Made by a program: the position numbers and the translations under genes
Assembly (NCBI GenBank): GCA_003451595.1
Contig: DMDA01000047.1
Span: 1-41,464 of the forward strand
From: Chloroflexota bacterium
Lineage (GTDB): Bacteria; Chloroflexota; Anaerolineae; Caldilineales; Caldilineaceae
Length of the DNA stretch: 41,464 bases
Direction of reading: 5' to 3'
Shown: in pieces, positions 30,117 to 40,262 of the stretch
How the letters are laid out: each line of letters starts with the position of its first letter
Numbering within the stretch: position 1 is the stretch's first letter
Notes under the pieces: model-generated
Databases searched by the model: none
The model's input: only the letters and a program-made list of their open reading frames with translations
What the model was told of the DNA's origin: nothing

Positions 30117-32834
30117 TTACAGCGAAATGCCCATCAACCCACGCGTAATCTGGAAGTCGATGTTGCCTGTTTGCATGCGGTTGGGGATGTAGCGATGCGC
30201 AGCCAGCGCACCTAACCGCTCCAGAATCTGCATCGCCCACATCGCCGGATCGCCTTCCAACCACAAGTCAAGTTCACTGGCCACGTCAGGCGAGCAATCG
30301 TCCGACGTCGCCACTTCCAGGACAGGCACGAGCGGATGGCCTTGCACCGGCTGCGCGCCGACATAGACAAGCACAGCATCGACGCCCGTTGCGCCCAGCC
30401 CGGTGACAATCTCCACCGGATGATCGGTGGGCGTTGCCATGATGTGCAGACCGGGGGCGGTGATGCGTCCAGAGTAAGCAAGGGTTGGTTCGATAGGATT
30501 GGATGTGGCCAGGAGGTCATCGATAAACGGCGGCGTGTGCAGCAGATAGCCCGATTGTGCAATCACGACTGTTCCGCCAGCCGTTGCAACGTTAGCGGCG
30601 ATCTCCGCTAGTGCGGTTGCTGCTGCTGGCGGCAGCGGCGCCGTCGCCAGCAGACCCAGACGCAGCGACGCCAGGCTGCCCTGCGTCGAGCGCGGGGCCG
30701 GATCATGTAGCGCCGTCTCGGCAAACCACGCCTCGATGCGGTCGAGCACGCTGGCAATGCCACCGTCGAGCTGGACGCTGGCCCAGCCGAAGCGCGCCAG
30801 GTCGTAACCCAGTTCGGTAAGCCTACGGCGCATGAAGTCGTTGTGGGTCACTTCGCAGCCATGCTCCAGCAGCAGCGTGCGTCCGGCCAGGCGGTGGGTG
30901 GCGTAGCCGAGCAGCGTCGGCGCTGACATTGTGATCGCCTCGCCGGTGGCGTCGGAACAGCCCTCGGTGTGCACCAACGCCACATAGCGGGAGCGCGCCG
31001 GCCCGATGCCCACGCTGCGGCGATTGAGCCGATCCGCCGCCAGCCGCGCCACCTGCGCCGCGCACAGACTCGTCGGCACAATCAGCCCTACTTGCTCAAA
31101 GACCGGACCTGCCGCCGTATCTAATGCCGGGTAGACAAATTCCAACCGCCGCGCGGGCGGCCTCACCTGCAAAGGTGATACGCCACCCATCTCCGATCGC
31201 GATTCTCCAATCCCCCAATCTCCTGATCTTCCATCTCCTCCGCTCTGCCGCCAATTGCGCCAGATTTGCACCTGTGCGTGTCCGGCGCGCTCACCGGCGG
31301 TGCGCTCGCCACTTGCCACGCGCAGCGTCAGGTCGACCAGCGCTTCGCCAAGTGTGTCCAGGGCTGCGCCGTCGAGATAGGCGCCCGCATTGACGTCCAT
31401 GTCTTTTGCCAGCAACGTAAAGCGCGGCGTCGTGGTGACAACCTTGATCGTCGGTGCGAAGGGGAAGTTGGTCACCGAGCCGTTGCCAGTGGTGAAGTAG
31501 ATGAGATTGCAGCCCGCAGCCACCTGCCCGGCGACGCTCTCCAGATCGAGACCGGGGCTATCCATAAAGTAGAAACCCGGCTCCAGCATGCGCTCGCTAT
31601 AGTCGATCGCATAGTCAAGCCGTGTGTCGGGATGCTTCTTCATCGCCGCCCCGATCGATTTCAGGATGATGTTGTATAACCCGCGAAATTTGTTGCCGTC
31701 CGAGGGATTGCCCTCCGCCGAGGCGCCATGCGCAGCTGCGTAGGCGATAAACCGATCGCGAATAGCCAGATACCGCTGGGCGGTGGTCAGGTCGCGCACG
31801 CGGTCAAGCATGTACGGTTCGGCGCCGATCAACTCTGGTGTTTCGGCGATGTTGGCATAACCGCCATAGCTAACGATGCGATGGGCAGCCCAGCCGATCA
31901 ACGGATTGGCGGAGACGCCAGAGAAGGCGTCCGAGCCACCGCATTGCAGCGCGATCTTGAGCTGCGCAGCCGAAGCGAGTGTGCGCGGCGTGGCATTGAC
32001 CATCTCCAGCCAGCCGGCGACGATCGTTTCGGCGCGCGCCAGGTTTGCTTCGAACGCGCCCTGAATTGACATAAAAGCGTGTGGCGTTTCGTCAAGGGGA
32101 TAGCCATGTTCTTGCATGAATGTGCGCAGCACGGTATTGTTGATCGGCTCCCAGCCGGCATCCACGATCAGCGCAGCGCCAACGTTGGCATGGACAATGA
32201 AGCCGGCCAGCGTACGCAAGACGTGGTCGCGGTTGTTGGCGTCAGGCACGCTCCCCTCGGTGTGTGCGACAGCGACGATGCCATCGAGGTTGGGGTGTTT
32301 TGCCGCCAACCCCTTGAGCCGCTCTTCCAGCGCACGCACAAAACTGCCTGTCGCCGAACTGGCGCCGATCAACGCGATGAAGTTGCGCGTACCCACCCCG
32401 CGCGCGGGGCTACGCTGGTAGCCCCAAAAACTCGGGGATGCGGCGAGGCGCGGGGTGGGCGGGCTGGGCCGGAAAGCGGCCGGATCGAGCGTGTAGTCGA
32501 TGGCGCGATCCACGAAATTGGGAGTGTCGGGCAAGACGGCGATAACGCTACGATTACGCAGCGACTTGAGTGTCTGGGTGTTGCAGACATACTCACCCGC
32601 CGCAATCGGACGTGTCGCCGCGCCGAACGGAAGATGCCACGACAGGAGCAGTTCGCCAGCCGCAAGCGGGCGCACGGCGAATCGGTGGCCTTCCAACACG
32701 GTATGTGAGAGCGGTGTTGGCGCGCCGTCTAGCCACACCAGCTCACCCGCCTCCAGGCGGCGGATGGCGATGGCGGTGTTGTCGCCCGGCATGGGTAGAC
32801 GGGCGACGTCGGCAAGTGCGTGCGGTGTGGACAT
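30117..32834 (-). CDS. Double UxaA-type (altronate/galactarate dehydratase family) protein
   Basis: A 905-residue fusion. Residues about 10-85 are the SAF-like N-terminal domain. Residues about 150-525 match the altronate/galactarate dehydratase catalytic part (HTEGS 191-195, CGGSDAFSG 298-306, KDMDVNAGAYLDG). A linker (531-550) is encoded by octamer repeats, and residues about 563-905 hold a second copy of the second UxaA lobe (PTSLC, HTEGC 622-626, HGCEVTHND 658-666). The first copy lacks the cysteines usual in HxxGC and GCE; the second copy has them. Such enzymes dehydrate sugar acids using iron. The ATG at 32834 has AGGAG 10 nt upstream; a TTG at 32858 is the longer alternative. It lies 40 nt after the PLP lyase gene in one operon. 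Confidence 0.83.
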   Translation of the reverse strand: MSTPHALADVARLPMPGDNTAIAIRRLEAGELVWLDGAPTPLSHTVLEGHRFAVRPLAAGELLLSWHLPFGAATRPIAAGEYVCNTQTLKSLRNRSVIAVLPDTPNFVDRAIDYTLDPAAFRPSPPTPRLAASPSFWGYQRSPARGVGTRNFIALIGASSATGSFVRALEERLKGLAAKHPNLDGIVAVAHTEGSVPDANNRDHVLRTLAGFIVHANVGAALIVDAGWEPINNTVLRTFMQEHGYPLDETPHAFMSIQGAFEANLARAETIVAGWLEMVNATPRTLASAAQLKIALQCGGSDAFSGVSANPLIGWAAHRIVSYGGYANIAETPELIGAEPYMLDRVRDLTTAQRYLAIRDRFIAYAAAHGASAEGNPSDGNKFRGLYNIILKSIGAAMKKHPDTRLDYAIDYSERMLEPGFYFMDSPGLDLESVAGQVAAGCNLIYFTTGNGSVTNFPFAPTIKVVTTTPRFTLLAKDMDVNAGAYLDGAALDTLGEALVDLTLRVASGERTAGERAGHAQVQIWRNWRQSGGDGRSGDWGIGESRSEMGGVSPLQVRPPARRLEFVYPALDTAAGPVFEQVGLIVPTSLCAAQVARLAADRLNRRSVGIGPARSRYVALVHTEGCSDATGEAITMSAPTLLGYATHRLAGRTLLLEHGCEVTHNDFMRRRLTELGYDLARFGWASVQLDGGIASVLDRIEAWFAETALHDPAPRSTQGSLASLRLGLLATAPLPPAAATALAEIAANVATAGGTVVIAQSGYLLHTPPFIDDLLATSNPIEPTLAYSGRITAPGLHIMATPTDHPVEIVTGLGATGVDAVLVYVGAQPVQGHPLVPVLEVATSDDCSPDVASELDLWLEGDPAMWAMQILERLGALAAHRYIPNRMQTGNIDFQITRGLMGISL
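31201..31240. repeat. Octamer repeat captured in a coding sequence
   Basis: Five head-to-tail octamers (GATTCTCC, AATCCCCC, AATCTCCT, GATCTTCC, ATCTCCTC) of the CAATCTC type lie within the UxaA fusion. They encode the Gly/Ser/Asp-rich linker at about residues 531-546, between its two halves. Confidence 0.7.
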
Positions 32835-32874
32835 GGCGTGATGGCTCCTATCAAACAAACCGTCGAACGCACGT

Positions 32875-34251
<1,377 letters not shown>

Positions 34252-34330
34252 AGACGATTCTCCTTTGGAATTTGATGATGCAGACACATGGCGACCTACC
34301 TAGAAGGCGGCGCCCGGAAATTGTCTGTAC

Positions 34331-34359
34331 AGCATAAACACAAGCGCGCAAAGATGCAA
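34331..34359 (-). promoter_or_regulatory. Candidate promoter of the PLP lyase-UxaA operon
   Basis: On the minus strand TTGCAT (34359-34354), a 17-nt spacer and TATGCT (34336-34331) fit a sigma-70 promoter. Transcription would begin near 34324, about 70 nt before the GTG start. It is the same TATGCT -10 type as that of the aldo/keto reductase. Confidence 0.5.
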
Positions 34360-34429
34360 TCCTGGCGGTGAATCCTGTACACTACATGGATTGTCGTTTC
34401 GCGCCATGCAACGTTGAAATCAGGAATCT

Positions 34430-35608
34430 ATGAACAGCCTTCGCGACTACTTCCAGCTCGATCCCGATATCGTCTTTCTCAATCACGGCTCCTATGGCGC
34501 CACGCCGCGCCCAGTCTTCGACGTCTACCAGGAATGGCAGCGCCGCATCGAACGGCAACCGGTGCGTTTCTTTCAGGAAGAGGCCTTCCCTGCCCTGTGC
34601 ACCGCGCGTACGGCGTTGGCCGCCTATGTTGGCGCCCGCCCAGAAGACTTGGTCTTTGTCCACAACGCCACTTTTGGCGTCAACGTCGTTGCGCACGCGC
34701 TCAATCTGCAGCCCGGCGATGAAGTGCTTACCACGACGCATGAATACGGCGCGTGCAGCAATGCCTGGGAGACAGTGTGCGCTGCGCGTGGTGCGCGCTA
34801 CGTGCGGCAACCGTTCACCTGGCCTGTGCATGACGAAGCGCAACTGGTCGAGGAGCTCTGGCAGGGCGTGACCCCGCGCACCAAAGTGCTCTACTTCAGC
34901 CATATCACTTCGCCTACAGCTTTGACCCTGCCTGTGGCTATGCTCTGTCGTCGTGCGCGCGCGGCTGGCATCCTCACTGTCATCGACGGCGCCCATGCCC
35001 CCGGCCAGGTCGAGATCGATCTGGCGACGCTTGGCGCCGACATCTACACCGGCAATCTGCACAAGTGGTTCTGTGCGCCCAAAGGCGCCGGCTTTCTCTG
35101 GGTGCGAGCGGAGCTTCAACCGCAGATTACGCCACTCGTGGTGAGTTGGGGCTATGGGCCAGAGCGCGTTCACTTCGAAGAGAACGATTTCATCAGCGCG
35201 CATCAATGGCAAGGCACCGACGACATCTCGGCTTACCTGAGCGCACCCGCCGCCATCGCGTTTCAGGCTGAACATGATTGGCCCGCCGTGCGCCGGCAGT
35301 GTCATGTGCTTCTATCGGAGACGCTTAGGGAACTAAGCACGATCACCGGTAAACCTGCACCCTATTCTGTCCTTGCTCCCCAGCAATTTCACCAAATGGC
35401 GGTGGCGTTGCTGCCCGCACAGACCGATGTCGCCGCGCTCAAGCAGCGGCTCTACCGCGAACATCGTATCGAGATTCCATGCTTTGCTTGGCAAGGTCAG
35501 CCGTTGCTGCGCATCTCTGTGCAGGGGTACAACACTGCTGCAGACCTGGCGCGCCTGACAGCGGCGGTGCAGTACGAGTTGACGGCGATCGCACAGCAGC
35601 GCATATAA
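34430..35608 (+). CDS. Class V aminotransferase (isopenicillin-N epimerase-like)
   Basis: A 392-residue PLP enzyme of the class V aminotransferase/cysteine desulfurase superfamily, close to the isopenicillin-N epimerase-like group. The N-terminal VFLNHGSYGATPRPV segment, the cofactor aspartate D186 with H189 in DGAHAPG, and the Schiff-base lysine K212 in TGNLHKWFCAPKG are visible. Substrates of this bacterial group are mostly unknown; epimerase, lyase and transaminase activities occur. An AGGA site precedes the ATG. It is transcribed divergently from the PLP lyase operon and is the first of three same-strand genes. Confidence 0.87.
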   Translation: MNSLRDYFQLDPDIVFLNHGSYGATPRPVFDVYQEWQRRIERQPVRFFQEEAFPALCTARTALAAYVGARPEDLVFVHNATFGVNVVAHALNLQPGDEVLTTTHEYGACSNAWETVCAARGARYVRQPFTWPVHDEAQLVEELWQGVTPRTKVLYFSHITSPTALTLPVAMLCRRARAAGILTVIDGAHAPGQVEIDLATLGADIYTGNLHKWFCAPKGAGFLWVRAELQPQITPLVVSWGYGPERVHFEENDFISAHQWQGTDDISAYLSAPAAIAFQAEHDWPAVRRQCHVLLSETLRELSTITGKPAPYSVLAPQQFHQMAVALLPAQTDVAALKQRLYREHRIEIPCFAWQGQPLLRISVQGYNTAADLARLTAAVQYELTAIAQQRI

Positions 35609-35684
35609 GCACTAGACGCGTAGACGATAGAGCAATATACAGAGACCCTACACGCGTTGCACCTGACATTGGAGGAGACTGAAC

Positions 35685-37055
35685 ATGATCAAGCGCAGCC
35701 GACTGCACAACCTTTTGCTTGCCGAGGAGCAGCGCTTCGCAGATACGCACCCGCGTTCGCAGGAACTGTTCATCCGCGCCCAACGCAGCCTGCTCGCCGG
35801 CGTGCCCATGCCGTGGATGGTGCGCTGGGCCGGCCCTTTTCCTGTTTTTGTCGCCGAGGGAAAGGGCGCACACTTCACCGACGTGGATGGCCACGACTAT
35901 ATCGACTTTTGCCTGGGCGACACTGGCGCCATGACCGGCCACGCACCTGACGCCACCGTCCAGGCTATGGTTGCGCAGTTGCACAAGGGGTTGACTTTCA
36001 TGCTGCCCGGCGAGGATGCGATCTGGGTGGGCGAAGAGCTGGCGCGGCGCTTTGGTCTGCCCTACTGGCAGATCGCCATGACCGCCACCGACGCTAACCG
36101 CTTTGCAATTCGGCTGGCGCGGCACATCACCAAACGTCCTAAGGTGCTGGTCTACAACTACTGCTATCACGGCACGGTTGATGAAGCCTTTGTTGCGCTG
36201 GACGCCAACGGCGTCCCCGGCCCACGCCCTGGCAATATCGGCCCGCCGGTCAATCCCACGCTCACGACGAAGGTGATCGAGTTCAACGACGTGGCTGCAT
36301 TGGAAGCGGCGCTGGCGCCGGGCGACGTGGCCTGTGTGCTGGCCGAGCCAGCCATGACCAACATCGGCATCATCCTTCCCGACCCTGGCTATCACGCTGC
36401 GCTGCGGGAGATCACGCGCCGCACGGGCACATTGCTGATCATTGACGAGACGCACACGATCTGCACGGGGCCGGGCGGCTACACTGCAGCTTACGGGCTA
36501 AAGCCGGACATGTTGGTGATCGGCAAGCCCATCGGCGGTGGGATGCCGGTGGCGGCGTATGGCCTGTCCGATGTAGTAGCAGCGCAGGTGCGTGACAGCA
36601 TTGCCCGTGATGAGGCGGACACCGGCGGCATCGGCGGCACGCTTTCTGGCAATGCGCTGGCGCTGGCCGCCACGCGTGCCACGCTGGAGCACGTGTTGAC
36701 GCAAGCATACTATGACCGCAGCATTGCGCTGGCAGAGCGCTTTATGGCCGGGGTGCAGGGCGTCATTGAGGAATTCGGCGTGCCGTGGAATGTGCAACGG
36801 CTGGGCAATCGCGCCGAATATTGGTTCCGTCGTGAGCCGGCGCGGAATGGCGGCGAAGCTGTCGCTGCGCTTGACGCCGACCTCGACCGTTTCATGCATT
36901 TGTGGGCGCTAAATCGTGGCATCCTGATGACGCCCTTTCACAACATGGCGCTGATCGCCCCCGACACGACGATGGCCGACGTGGATCGGCACACCAGCGT
37001 GTTTCGGGCGGCCGTGGCGGCGCTGGTAGGGGATGGGGAGCGCAGTTTGTTCTGA
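35685..37055 (+). CDS. Class III aminotransferase (glutamate-1-semialdehyde aminomutase-like)
   Basis: A 456-residue PLP enzyme of aminotransferase class III. The cofactor motif is IIDETHT (252-258) and the Schiff-base lysine is K281 in VIGKPIGGGMPVAAYG. YCYHGTVDE (159-167) binds the phosphate. At the substrate site TATDANRFAIRLAR (133-146) replaces the more common SGTEANE form. It is not a plain HemL: it has an N-terminal extension of about 30 residues and no tetrapyrrole genes adjacent. A good GGAGGA ribosome site lies upstream. It follows the class V gene (76-nt gap) and precedes the glycoside hydrolase by 20 nt, so the three form an operon. Confidence 0.87.
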   Translation: MIKRSRLHNLLLAEEQRFADTHPRSQELFIRAQRSLLAGVPMPWMVRWAGPFPVFVAEGKGAHFTDVDGHDYIDFCLGDTGAMTGHAPDATVQAMVAQLHKGLTFMLPGEDAIWVGEELARRFGLPYWQIAMTATDANRFAIRLARHITKRPKVLVYNYCYHGTVDEAFVALDANGVPGPRPGNIGPPVNPTLTTKVIEFNDVAALEAALAPGDVACVLAEPAMTNIGIILPDPGYHAALREITRRTGTLLIIDETHTICTGPGGYTAAYGLKPDMLVIGKPIGGGMPVAAYGLSDVVAAQVRDSIARDEADTGGIGGTLSGNALALAATRATLEHVLTQAYYDRSIALAERFMAGVQGVIEEFGVPWNVQRLGNRAEYWFRREPARNGGEAVAALDADLDRFMHLWALNRGILMTPFHNMALIAPDTTMADVDRHTSVFRAAVAALVGDGERSLF

Positions 37056-37075
37056 AGCTGAGGATAATTCATCGT

Positions 37076-38896
37076 ATGACGACATCTATGCTAAGCTCAT
37101 CGCGTCCTTACACCCGTTGGTGGTGGTTCTCCGGCCCCATCGATGATGCGGTCATCCGCAGCCAATTGGAGTGGCTGGCAGCCAATGGCTTTGGCGGCGT
37201 CGAGATCGCGTGGATGTATCCGCAGGACAATAGCCAGTTGGGTGCACCGTGGTTGAGTCCCGCATGGGCAGCGCCGGCGCGTTTTGCCGCTGAATACGCC
37301 GCCAGCCTTGGCCTGGGCTGCGACTTCACCATGGGCAGCGCGTGGCCCTTCGGTGGTTGCCACGTACCGCCGGAGGATGCCAGCCAGACCTGGCACGGAC
37401 CGTCGTCGCAACACCTGGAGAAGTCTTGGGAGACGCCGTTGGGAGTGGATGGCGGCCCGATCCTCAACCATCTGGATCGCCATGCGTTGGCGCGCTATGC
37501 ACGACGTTTTGGCGCTGGGCTAGGATTGCCGACAGATCGTTTTCCAGCGCCCGGACTGTTTTGCGATTCGTGGGAAGTCGCCCCCGACGCGTTGTGGACG
37601 GCCGGTTTTGATAAAGCCTTTCGACGGCAGTACGGCTATGACATCCTGCCCTATTTGTCTGACCTCGACGCACATCCCCACGTGCGCTATGACTACCGCA
37701 AGTTGATCGCCGCGTTTGCCATCGAGGAGTTTTATCGACCCTACACAGAGCTGTGCCACGAGCTGGGCGGCCTGGCGCGGGTGCAATGTCATGGCGCGCC
37801 TACGGACATCGTCGCAGCCTACGCCCTGGCGGATATTCCGGAGAGTGAGGCGATTCTCTTCGATGTGGACTTTGCCACGTTTGCGGCGTCGGCTGCGGCG
37901 CTGGTCGGGCGAACGGTTGTCTCTGCCGAAGCATTCACCTGCATCTATGGCTGGGCGCCGTGTCCGGGGCCTGGCCCCCATCAGGGTGAGGAGCGCCTGG
38001 CCGACCTCAGGCTGATCGCTGATGGCCTGATGGCGAACGGCGTCAACCAGATTGTCTGGCACGGGATGCCCTACAATCCACCCGGCGGCGCTCAGCGCTT
38101 CTACGCCACGACGCATGTCGGACCCGATAGCCCGCTGGCGTCGGAGTTTGCCGATTTCAATGCGTACATGACGTGGGTCTGCGAACAGATGCGGCGCGGT
38201 CAAACCTACGCTGATGTCGCCGTATACCTGCCGCTCGAGGATGGCTGGATGGCGGGCGAGTTACCGGAGTCGCTCCAGAAACCAAGCTCAAAGTACGTCT
38301 ATGAGCTGCAAGAGACGAAGTTTCCGGCCATGCTCAAAGGCTATTGCCCATTGTGGGTGACAGGACATTTCCTCCGCGATGCTCTCTACCGCGACGGCAA
38401 GTTGTGTTGCGGCGCGGCTGCATTCTCCTGGCTGTATGTCGATGTGACGTGGCTCGATGGCGCGGCGCTGACTGATCTGGTGCGTCTGGCGCGCGCTGGG
38501 CTGCCGATCTGTCTCGCCCGCCGCCCACAGGAACCAGGCCTTCGCCAATCGACGGCGTACGCGGCTCAAGTGGCCGAGTTGGCGGCGCTGCCGAACGTAT
38601 CGGCCGATTGGCGCCGCGTGGCCGTCAATCCTCCCCTGGTCGAGGGCGCTGACCTGCCGGACTTTTGGTGTCGTGTGGAAGAGGATACGCTGATTCTGTT
38701 CATGGCGCACCCGGCCACGCAGCATCTGCGCTATCCACTCAACTACGGTGCAAGGCGTGGCAATGTACCTGTGGTGCGTCACTGCGCGCTGAATATCGCC
38801 GGCAGGCGTCATCCTGTCGCATTGCAGCTGGCGCAGGGGCAATCAGCTTTGCTGACTGCATCACGCACCGGTGTGGAGGTTCAACTGCTGCCATAA
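37076..38896 (+). CDS. GH106-like glycoside hydrolase (alpha-L-rhamnosidase type)
   Basis: A 606-residue protein whose start (TRWWWFSGPIDDAVIRSQLEWLAANGFGGVEIAWMYP) is the opening of the TIM-barrel domain of the GH106/PF17132 family. Later features are the CDFTMGSAWPFGG, LFCDSWEV and VVSAEAFT segments and a C-terminal beta-rich part. GH106 enzymes are usually about 900-1100 residues, so this is a short form missing much of the C-terminal beta-sandwich modules. No signal peptide is seen, so it probably acts in the cytosol on imported oligosaccharides. The ATG at 37076 has TGAGGA 11 nt upstream. It is the last gene of the aminotransferase operon; why a glycosidase is with them is unclear. Confidence 0.72.
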   Translation: MTTSMLSSSRPYTRWWWFSGPIDDAVIRSQLEWLAANGFGGVEIAWMYPQDNSQLGAPWLSPAWAAPARFAAEYAASLGLGCDFTMGSAWPFGGCHVPPEDASQTWHGPSSQHLEKSWETPLGVDGGPILNHLDRHALARYARRFGAGLGLPTDRFPAPGLFCDSWEVAPDALWTAGFDKAFRRQYGYDILPYLSDLDAHPHVRYDYRKLIAAFAIEEFYRPYTELCHELGGLARVQCHGAPTDIVAAYALADIPESEAILFDVDFATFAASAAALVGRTVVSAEAFTCIYGWAPCPGPGPHQGEERLADLRLIADGLMANGVNQIVWHGMPYNPPGGAQRFYATTHVGPDSPLASEFADFNAYMTWVCEQMRRGQTYADVAVYLPLEDGWMAGELPESLQKPSSKYVYELQETKFPAMLKGYCPLWVTGHFLRDALYRDGKLCCGAAAFSWLYVDVTWLDGAALTDLVRLARAGLPICLARRPQEPGLRQSTAYAAQVAELAALPNVSADWRRVAVNPPLVEGADLPDFWCRVEEDTLILFMAHPATQHLRYPLNYGARRGNVPVVRHCALNIAGRRHPVALQLAQGQSALLTASRTGVEVQLLP

Positions 38897-38917
38897 TCAT
38901 CACACTTCCCCAAAACC

Positions 38918-38954
38918 TTCACACCTTTTTCACACCTCCTCGTCATCATAGAGT
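38918..38954 (+). promoter_or_regulatory. OmpR-type direct-repeat operator and promoter
   Basis: Two perfect TTCACACCT repeats (38918-38926 and 38929-38937) are spaced 11 bp start to start, the usual geometry for a dimer of an OmpR/PhoB regulator. A -10-like CATAGA/TAGAGT lies at 38947-38954. A further TCACAC is at 38900-38905. It is probably recognised by the regulator encoded at 39573, i.e. autoregulation; that is inference. Confidence 0.65.
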
Positions 38955-39029
38955 CATGCCGGGTGGAACTCTGGAAAACAGGCAGTCGCCGGCAAGGACA
39001 ATCTATTCAGACGCACAGGAGGTGCACAC

Positions 39030-39491
39030 ATGGTTCGTGGACGTTTTTTATTGGCAGGTGTATTGGCGTTGGTGGTGCTGGCGTTGATCTTTGGCGCCGT
39101 TACGAATGGGCAGCGCGATGCCTGGACGCAAGGCTACCTGGTGGGGCGCCTCACCGCAGTCGAAGGTGAGGGCGCGCTGGCGGCAACCGGGCTGTTGCCC
39201 TACGCTGCCTATGGCTTCCCGCAGCGGGGGCCGGGCTTCGGTGGTTTGGTCTTCCTGCTGTTGGGCATCGGCGCTCTCGCTTTCATCGGGAGCCGCTTCG
39301 CCCACATGGCGCAGTGGCGCGCCTGGGCGGCCCGGCAAGGTATGACGCCGGAAAGCTATCCCAACGCGCCGTGGGGCGACCCGTCACTGGGCCGGGGATG
39401 GATGGGCTGGGGGTGCGGCGGCTATCAACACCATCCGTCACAGGAAACTCCCGTGACCGGGGAGAAGGCTGAAGAGAAGGCAGAGCGGTAG
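39030..39491 (+). CDS. Small two-span membrane protein, partner of the two-component system
   Basis: A 153-residue protein I do not recognise. Transmembrane helices lie at about 6-25 and 69-88, separated by a 45-residue extracytoplasmic loop. The C-terminal cytosolic or exposed tail is Gly/Trp/His-rich (GRGWMGWGCGGYQHHP, 121-136), which could bind metal, and ends in a charged EKAEEKAER. A very strong ribosome site AGGAGGTG (39017-39024) lies 5 nt before the ATG. It follows the direct-repeat operator and precedes the response regulator by about 80 nt. An accessory or stress-sensing role in that system is likely; function is unknown. Confidence 0.75.
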   Translation: MVRGRFLLAGVLALVVLALIFGAVTNGQRDAWTQGYLVGRLTAVEGEGALAATGLLPYAAYGFPQRGPGFGGLVFLLLGIGALAFIGSRFAHMAQWRAWAARQGMTPESYPNAPWGDPSLGRGWMGWGCGGYQHHPSQETPVTGEKAEEKAER

Positions 39492-39495
39492 GATA

Positions 39496-39542
39496 GGGAT
39501 TGGGAGATTGAGGATTGGGCACGCGCCAATCTCCAATCTCCC
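39496..39542. repeat. Octamer-repeat hairpin upstream of the second response regulator
   Basis: The left arm 39502-39518 and right arm 39526-39542 pair over 17 positions with one mismatch and one G-U, closing a GCACGCG loop. Both arms are built of GGGATTGG/CCAATCTC octamers, the same family as 18299-18493. It lies immediately after the stop codon of the small membrane protein. Confidence 0.85.
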
Positions 39543-39556
39543 ATTTCACGATTTCA

Positions 39557-39565
39557 TGGTACAAC
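39557..39565 (+). promoter_or_regulatory. Candidate extended -10 of the second two-component operon
   Basis: TGgTACAAC (hexamer 39560-39565) stands 7 nt before the ATG and there is no Shine-Dalgarno, so a leaderless internal transcript is possible. Read-through from the operator at 38918 is also possible. Confidence 0.35.
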
Positions 39566-39572
39566 TATACCC

Positions 39573-40262
39573 ATGAACGAACTCATCCTCGTGGTCGATG
39601 ACGAACAGCGGATCGTGCGGCAGGCGCGCGACTATCTGGAGCATAGCGGCTTTCGTGTGTTGGAAGCCAGCGACGGCAAGCTGGCGTTGGCAATGGCGCG
39701 GCAGGCGAAGCCCGATCTCATCGTGCTCGATCTCAACCTGCCCGGCATGGACGGATTGGATGTCTGCCGCACGCTCCGTCGGGAGTCGGACACGCCGATC
39801 ATCATGTTGACTGCGCGTGTCGAGGAGACCGACCGCCTGATCGGGCTGGAACTGGGCGCCGACGACTACATCACCAAGCCCTTTTCCCCGCGTGAGCTGG
39901 TGGCGCGCGTGCGCGTAATCCTGCGTCGGGTCAACCGTGCGGTGGCGCAGGCAGGTGTGCTGCGGGCAGCGGATCTGGAAATCGATCTGCAGGGTCACCG
40001 TGTGTTGCGCGGCGGCGTCGCTGTGCCCTTGAGTCGCACCGAGTTCAATTTGCTGGCGGTGCTGGCGCAGCATCCCGGTCAGACCTTCAGTCGCGCCCAA
40101 CTGGTGGATCGCCTGCACAACGTCACTTTCCAGGGTTTTGAGCGCAGCATCGATGCACACATCAAGAACCTGCGTCGCAAGCTGGAGCCTGATCCCGCTA
40201 CCCCGCGTTACGTGTTGACTGTCTTTGGCGTGGGCTACAAATTTGCTGAAGGGGAGACATAG
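39573..40262 (+). CDS. OmpR/PhoB-family response regulator
   Basis: A 229-residue response regulator. The receiver domain has D9/D10, phosphoacceptor D53 in the VLDLNLPGMDG segment, MLTAR and TKPFSPREL. The winged helix has LSRTEFNLLAVL and RSIDAHIKNLRRKLEPDP. It overlaps the kinase start by 1 nt. It probably regulates its own operon through the TTCACACCT pair at 38918-38937. It resembles the regulator at 18565 over its whole length, especially around TKPFSPR and IKNLR, so the two pairs are likely an ancient duplication or close relatives. The predicted stimulus is envelope or metal stress, by analogy with the kinase type. Confidence 0.93.
   Translation: MNELILVVDDEQRIVRQARDYLEHSGFRVLEASDGKLALAMARQAKPDLIVLDLNLPGMDGLDVCRTLRRESDTPIIMLTARVEETDRLIGLELGADDYITKPFSPRELVARVRVILRRVNRAVAQAGVLRAADLEIDLQGHRVLRGGVAVPLSRTEFNLLAVLAQHPGQTFSRAQLVDRLHNVTFQGFERSIDAHIKNLRRKLEPDPATPRYVLTVFGVGYKFAEGET

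Noticed and set aside
34382..35305. 307-residue minus-strand frame opposite the class V aminotransferase
   Set aside because: It is antisense to a well-supported PLP enzyme, so it is a shadow.
35685..37055. Annotating the class III aminotransferase as HemL
   Set aside because: The extended N-terminus, the altered TATDANR site and the lack of tetrapyrrole genes argue against the housekeeping aminomutase.
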